From Mesotaenium endlicherianum (lineage: Eukaryota > Streptophyta > Zygnematophyceae > Zygnematales > Mesotaeniaceae), in NCBI GenBank assembly GCA_009602735.1, contig WELA01009928.1:376245-398199 (forward strand): a stretch of 21,955 bases of DNA, in the 5' to 3' direction. Shown here piece after piece: positions 16,935 to 21,955 of the stretch (position 1 is the stretch's first letter; every line of letters starts with the position of its first letter). A program made the translations under genes and the position numbers. Below the pieces are notes generated by a model. That model made no database searches, was not told where the DNA came from, and saw only the letters and a program-made list of their open reading frames with translations.

Positions 16935-18314
16935 CTGCCACCCTCTCGATATCCATATGCCCTCCCAGCAGACAGATTCAAATATTATGCATCCATCGTC
17001 TCATGAAAACGACCGTAGGTTTTTTAGGCCTCCTAGGCTTCCACAAAGCAAGGCACCTTGAATTATTGGGAAACATCTAGCCAACCCGACCTGCTGAGGT
17101 GGGGCCTGCAAGGAGCGATTGGTCCTTTTCCAATTGCATATTCAGGGCAGACTAGTCCTGCAGCAGCTCTTTGGAGCAGATTTAGAGGCATGACATGTCT
17201 GCCACTTGCTCGTATGAGCTACTTAACTTAGCCATGTGTTCACTTTAGAAATATTTAGGCTGTAAGATGACGAGGAGACGCAGTAGAAAGTGATTGATTT
17301 GGGTGAGAAAGCATTGTGCTTTGTATTAGTGTGTTTCTTAATGTACTTAGAATAACTATGGCCCTTGAGCATTTGCAGGAGGAACTTTTGTTCTCTGGCT
17401 GTGATCTCCTGGCTGCTCTCTAGCTGTGAAATAAAGATGCTGTCATGTTAACCCATGTTGCAACCAATCACAATCATTTGTTGGTCTTTTGATGCCATAT
17501 GCGAACCAGCTTTATTGCACTGGGATTTTTGTCCTTTCCATTCTTATAGCTTATGTCATGCTTGTGGAAGCAAAGTTTCTGCTCCAGGCAGTATCCTCCA
17601 TATTCTTGGAATCGCAGGGACTCACCGTAAAAATGGCCCATCTGTCGAAGCCTGCATGATGAATACTATTGCTTACGTACACTTGTATTTTCGCATCAAA
17701 CTTGCACTCCTGTGTATAGAAGCCTAAAAGATCAGGGCTTGATGAGGGCACCTTCAATGGCTACATTTGGGTTCAATCTTTGCCTGAACAAGGACCTCGG
17801 GTAAGACCGGAAAGTTCATGCTCTGTTTCCAAACCAATTTCATATCAGAAACACTATCGTACTGATCTCCCTTGCAGTTTAGTGTCAGTACATAGATGCC
17901 CAGATATGTTGAGGACCTCCAAGCAGGCGTTGAACTTGGCTGCCATTGGCTTCAAATGCTTGCTTGTCTCCTATCTCACGCTTGAGTCTCCAAGCCCTAG
18001 CATGCAACTTCTATACAGCATAACAATGAAGTACCACCTCTCTTTCAGAGGTGCTCTGAAAACCCGAAGTTCAGTATGGTTGTGTACTTTCTGTGCATTG
18101 TCCTCCCAGCATATATATTGCTACAGCCGCTATCTATTTGGACCCTTTCATTCATTCCAGCAATGGAAAGTAAATGGATACCAACCCTTCCACATATATG
18201 CAACCCTTGCAGACATGGCAACGAGTACTGAAACCTCTTTTTTCTTACGCGGTGGCCCCTGACAGTAACAACTTGAATGGGGCTCTGCACAACAAACAAG
18301 CCCATACAGCCCTG
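16935..18314. other. Intergenic region with unassigned open fragments
   Basis: This lies between the 3' ends of the thioredoxin-like gene (plus) and the RTE1/TMEM222 gene (minus). Two plus-strand pieces look exon-like: 17736-17800 (frame LDEGTFNGYIWVQSLPEQGP, ending at a GTAAGA donor) and 18049-18231 (after TTTCAG, hydrophobic MVVYFLCIVLPAYILL, ending in TGA). I could not join them into a recognisable protein, so no gene is called. Confidence 0.35.
17261..17265 (+). promoter_or_regulatory. Candidate polyadenylation signal TGTAA
   Basis: TGTAA, the usual green-algal 3'-end pentamer, lies about 330 bases after the thioredoxin-like stop. An AATAAA at 17429-17434 is an alternative further on. 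Confidence 0.35.
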
Positions 18315-19707
18315 CTATATTTGTGCTAATGGAGCACCTAGTGAGTGTGGATGTATCCTTATCATATCCTTGAGACCATAAGTTCCCGTCAAATACCATC
18401 CTGTTAGAAGCGTAGCAAACATGGCCCAGCCAACGAGGAAAGAAGAACCAATAAGACCTACACCAAGAGCGACCACCACTAGAAATGGTAGAAAAGCAGA
18501 CATCACTGATCTGCTGCTGACCCAACTACCACTGGAAATCATCATTACTGCCAGGTCAACTATGTTCCAGTGGCAGTGGCCTTTATAAGCCATAGTGTTA
18601 AGACAGCTGGCAACAAATGAGTGGCAGTTGCATGTGAAGATGTTGTACACGTGGTTTTGAAAATGCCGCATGGTGCTTTTCAGCGCATCATCCCATGAGA
18701 GGGCTGTACCAACCTCCACGTGGGAGAATCCTGCCTTGCAGGTGTGGGAGGCGAGGTTGGGAGGGAAACAACACTGCATATAAGCCAGAAAGAACAGCTA
18801 CCTGTCAATAGCAGCATGCATAGAGTACAAGCCAGATTACTAGAGAGGTTTGGACAAGAGCAACAACTCAGATTCTCACAAATGGAGCAATTAATGCACG
18901 AGAACTGGTTGCACTCAAACTGTTCTTAGCTATTGAGTCCATGGCGTCAGCGCTTGAATAAGTAAACAGGTGATCTCTCATGCACTCATTGACAGGTCTT
19001 CTACCTCTGGGTTGACAGAGGCACCAGAAATCAACACTCACACGATTACTAGCTACTGGCTCCATGTGACCTCTGAGCCCCTTCATAAGTCCAGTTCTCT
19101 TCCGATAATGACACCTCAAGCAGCAGGACTGAGAACGTGGCACTTTATCTATTCGGAAAATGACTGCATAAGGAGCAAGAAGCATTGGACAAATGAACCC
19201 CAAAAGGACAGGGGTCAATCAAAAGTGCCTGACCCAACCATGGCTTTTCCACATAGCCCCACTTCCCGTACAATTTATAACGAGTATAATGCTATGAGAG
19301 GAAAAGTCTACATATACTCAGCTGATGAAAGATGCAAAGTACACTAATAGTTTTTAGACAACCCCATTGACCCGGTCACCAAACATCATAGTCATCTGGA
19401 AGTGCAACTGATTGAAAATATGGGCCAGGTGAGAGTCGAGACATACTTCTTCAGGATTGAGGCGAATGTATCTGGCAGTAGACCCAAAAGTGAAATTGTC
19501 AACGTTAATAAAGTACGATCCAGCATAGTCCAATATGACCCCGTCTTCTCTGCAAATGCCTAAGTGGCCAATAAATGGCACTAGCCATGCCACTACGGGT
19601 AAAGGCGTCCAGACTAAACAATACGGAAATCTTCCGTGACGAGGATCTATGGCCCCCCTTTGTTTATCTGGTTGTAGATGCATTCTTTCTTCCACTTCAC
19701 TCGCCAT
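18315..19707 (-). CDS. RTE1/TMEM222 (DUF778) family membrane protein (exons 19707-19447, 18773-18315)
   Basis: Two exons joined in phase 0 give 239 residues. Exon 1 encodes FPYCLVWTPLP, WLVPFIGHLGICREDGVILDYAG and FTFGSTARYI; exon 2 encodes SHVEVGTALSWDDALKS, YNIFTCNCHSFVASCLN and a hydrophobic C-terminal half (about residues 180-217, two likely membrane spans). These are the signature blocks of the family that includes Arabidopsis REVERSION-TO-ETHYLENE SENSITIVITY1 and animal TMEM222. RTE1 acts at Golgi/ER with an ethylene receptor; whether this homologue has any such role is unknown, and the ancestral function is likely broader. The first ATG (19707) was used, since the open frame further up has no ATG. 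The intron (19446-18774) has clean GTATGT and TGCAG ends. The C-terminal tail after the membrane region is about 20 residues. Confidence 0.93.
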
Positions 19708-21009
19708 ACTCAAACTTGTTATCCTCCAGGCTTGATGCACTGACAGGTAAAATGACTGTTTATTCCTTATTAAAATAATTGTGGCGAGTGAGATTTGAGT
19801 CCTATTATTACCACCGCATCATAAGAGCTTTTTGTGTTTCTGCTTATTCGTGACATGCAGTTCAGATTGGACAGATACGAGGAGCGATAATGCGAGTTGA
19901 CACGAACCGTCGAAAAGCTCCCTCTTCCAAGTTCCTGTTATAGAGAGGTCAACGAAAAATAATCAACTTTGCTCGGACGACATGCCCCATCTCAAGAAAG
20001 AGCATGACGGGCCTGCTGCGCGCGTGTTAGCAACCTTGTGACCATCTGGGGAAACTAGTCTTTGATTTTAAGAAATTAATTACTTCCCAACTGTTGAACA
20101 TTACTCTGTCCCTCTACTTCCTGTGTATCCACAACAAACGTTGATTAGGAACCCTTCGAGTCCACGGTAATCTAGTGTGCGGGGCGGAGAACGACCACGG
20201 GCGGATCCAATTAAGCGGAGCGGAAGAAAGAGCAAGTTAGACAATGAATGGACTATACTAGAGAGAATATAGACCAATTTCATTAATATAGACTAGGATA
20301 AAAATAGGCCTAGAAGTAGGTCAGGTACCACTTAGTCCCTTACACGCGCAATCTAGAGGCACTTGTATAACTTGTATAGTTCACTCAATGGTGTCAAGGA
20401 AAACGGTTTGACGATGGCCAAGTAAAAGATCTTACGTATGTAATCCGCATCCATCATTGTTGATGCGGCAATCAAGAGGAGATAAGCTAGTGTGTTGAGT
20501 TACCAGCCTAGCTACTCGTTACAGAGCAGTCTGAGCGTCTTATCAAGATGGCGGGGCGAGGTAGAGGGCGTGATATGACTCTGCCTGCATGTACGTGGTC
20601 TCCTTTCTGTGCCCTTTACCCGATGATCCAGAGAAGCTGAAGAAAATGTAATATAAATTCCAAACTGAGAAACTCACCATGTTTTACGAGATGCTCTAGT
20701 CAAGCATAGAAGCGCTATTGGAGTACGTCCGTGATTAAGGATTAAATTTCTGAAAGAAAATGGCCTTCGCTTATCCAGCGGCTATCTTCTGAGATTACTA
20801 GAAGTGTTTGCTGTGCTTTCTGTTTATTCAAATTGCTAGAGTCATCCAGCCACCTCAAATGTGACCACCTTGGTTCCCTTTTGCGAAACATGTGAAGATT
20901 AGACAGTGTTTTTTTGGTCACACTCGGGCAGGGAAAGGAAACATATAGATTGGACCACTGCCCTTTGCTACAGACTAGCTCATCTCGGGTGCTTGTGCTG
21001 TGAGCAGGG
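19708..21009. other. Divergent intergenic region (RTE1/TMEM222 / ULM-motif gene)
   Basis: The 1.3 kb between two outward-reading genes has only short open frames. It is moderately AT-rich with scattered GC-rich patches (around 20170-20220). No RNA gene, transposon end or clear core promoter motif was recognised. Confidence 0.5.
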
Positions 21010-21955
21010 ATGAAGTCTGGCCAGATTCCGCCCCAACAAGGTCAAATAGGGAATAACGGTACTGCTCCACCTGCTGCACTAAATGGGCCACCTTCAGCTC
21101 CTGGAGGAGGATCCATGTATGCCCAACACAATTCCGATGCTGCTCCCCTCCTGCACCCATCAAGAGATGGCCCAAATGGAACCCCCCACCATCCCCCACC
21201 CTCTTGGGCACAGTATCACGTCTCTCACCAGGCAAATCTGCACACCCAAGACCCTTCTTTTCCGCACCAGCAGGAGCAAAACCCTCAAAACCCTTGGGCA
21301 GCACCTCCAGGCCATAACTTTGCCCCCTTCCTGGGGGTCCCGGGAGGCCCCATCGGCTTGCCAGGTGGCTCCTTTTCGGGGGCACCGGGCCATCTTGGTC
21401 CTCCTCAACACCAGCCAGCACCACATCATCACCTTCAGGGCCAGCACCCCCAGGGCCAGCTACCCCAGCCTCGCAATGCTCAACAGCCTGAAGCTGGGCC
21501 TGGTGCTATTGGCCATGGCCAGCCCCCCTTCTCCCAGCCACCCCCTTACTTGCAGCATCACCAGCAGCAGCAACAGCTTCAGCAGGCAGATGCTGCTGCT
21601 GCTGCTTATGAGCAGCCCGCACCTGGCACAGACAAACATCAGGAGGCTGACATCAGCAGGGAGAAGAAGCGGGCGTCCAGGTGGGGTCCTGAGGCGGGTG
21701 AGGAGGCTGCGCCACCTCAGCTGCAAGCCTTGCACGAGCAGCCTTTACGCGGCGCACCCCGAGCTCTTCCGGGTGGGGACCCCTCCCTTGAGGAGGCTGT
21801 CCAAGCAGCTGTGTTGCGCGAACAGGTGGGCTTCTTTAGGCCTCTTAGAGGAGTATATATTTTGTGTTTTTTGTTTGAAAATTTGCTCCAGCACGCAGAG
21901 CCCTTCAGGGCCACGCTCCAAACCCCCTCCCTCCCTCCCTCCCTCCCTCCCTCCC
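21010..21955 (+). CDS. Gln/Pro/His-rich protein with KKRxSRW (ULM-like) motif, 3'-partial
   Basis: An ATG at 21010 opens a frame that runs to the window edge. The first exon probably ends at 21825 (272 codons, donor GTGGGC). The sequence is Gly/Pro/His/Gln-rich (QHHQQQQQLQQ, APHHHLQGQHPQGQ) and unstructured, until residues 219-225, KKRASRW followed by GPE. That is the consensus of a UHM-ligand motif, as at the N-terminus of splicing factor 1/branch-point-binding protein. A T-rich stretch followed by CAG at 21889-21891 could be the acceptor of a 66-base intron, continuing HAEPFRATLQ. That intron is a multiple of three and has no stop, so read-through cannot be excluded. The domains that would identify the protein (for example KH) lie beyond the window, so the splicing role is tentative. 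Confidence 0.5.
   Translation, partial: MKSGQIPPQQGQIGNNGTAPPAALNGPPSAPGGGSMYAQHNSDAAPLLHPSRDGPNGTPHHPPPSWAQYHVSHQANLHTQDPSFPHQQEQNPQNPWAAPPGHNFAPFLGVPGGPIGLPGGSFSGAPGHLGPPQHQPAPHHHLQGQHPQGQLPQPRNAQQPEAGPGAIGHGQPPFSQPPPYLQHHQQQQQLQQADAAAAAYEQPAPGTDKHQEADISREKKRASRWGPEAGEEAAPPQLQALHEQPLRGAPRALPGGDPSLEEAVQAAVLREQVGFFRPLRGVYILCFLFENLLQHAEPFRATLQTPSLPPSLPPS
21922..21955. repeat. (CCCT)n run at the right edge
   Basis: About eight CCCT units run to the last base. It is not a telomere repeat (CCCTAAA type). If the second exon of the last gene is real, the run is within or next to coding sequence. Confidence 0.9.

Noticed and set aside
17780..18262. Plus-strand 160-codon open frame as a gene
   Set aside because: No conserved blocks, and competing splice-like pieces lie in other frames; left as unassigned.
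20160..20230. GC-rich patch as a possible tRNA
   Set aside because: No acceptor stem pairing or T-loop GGTTCRA motif could be found.
21922..21955. Telomere at the right edge
   Set aside because: The unit is CCCT, not the CCCTAAA type of green algae and plants, and an open gene runs into it.

Overview
This is nuclear DNA of a eukaryote, most likely a green alga (chlorophyte). The genes are split by many short GT-AG introns, several proteins best match plant/algal families (thioredoxin-like 3, RTE1/TMEM222), a secreted papain-type protease carries LysM repeats and a long Pro-rich tract, and low-complexity (GCT)n, (TG)n and (GA)n repeats are frequent. All gene models below were built by reading splice sites and checking that exon phases join. 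No database search was run, so family names rest on motif recognition.

Layout, left to right. (1) ~281-4599, plus strand: the 3' five exons of a Bin3/MEPCE-type RNA 5'-phosphate methyltransferase, with a ~415-residue Ala/Gly/Ser-rich insertion inside the catalytic domain; its 5' exons lie before the window. (2) 4600-6207: convergent intergenic region, AT-rich towards the middle, no gene seen. (3) 14565-6208, minus strand: a large 18-exon gene for a secreted multidomain protein of about 1,090 residues. Domain order is signal peptide, CBM14-like chitin-binding domain, His-Pro-Gly repeat, second CBM14-like domain, papain (C1) protease with a ~150-residue Pro-rich insertion between the catalytic His and Asn, two EGF-like domains, four LysM domains. 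All 18 exons join in frame. (4) 14566-16008: divergent promoter region. (5) 16009-16934, plus: three-exon thioredoxin-like 3 protein (WCHAC active site). (6) 16935-18314: 3' flank plus unexplained open fragments. (7) 19707-18315, minus: two-exon RTE1/TMEM222 family membrane protein. (8) 19708-21009: second divergent intergenic region. (9) 21010 to the right edge, plus: first exon of a Gln/Pro/His-rich protein with a KKRxSRW (ULM-like) motif, possibly a splicing factor; it runs off the window.

The genes do not form an obvious pathway: RNA capping, redox, endomembrane and splicing genes look like ordinary housekeeping neighbours. The stand-out is the chitin-directed protease. Three different module types that bind or often accompany glycan-binding proteins (CBM14, LysM, EGF) flank one protease, and the usual inhibitory propeptide is missing. 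That suggests an extracellular enzyme held on a chitin-like or GlcNAc-containing surface, but the role is inference. The window begins with a G-run and ends in a (CCCT)n run.
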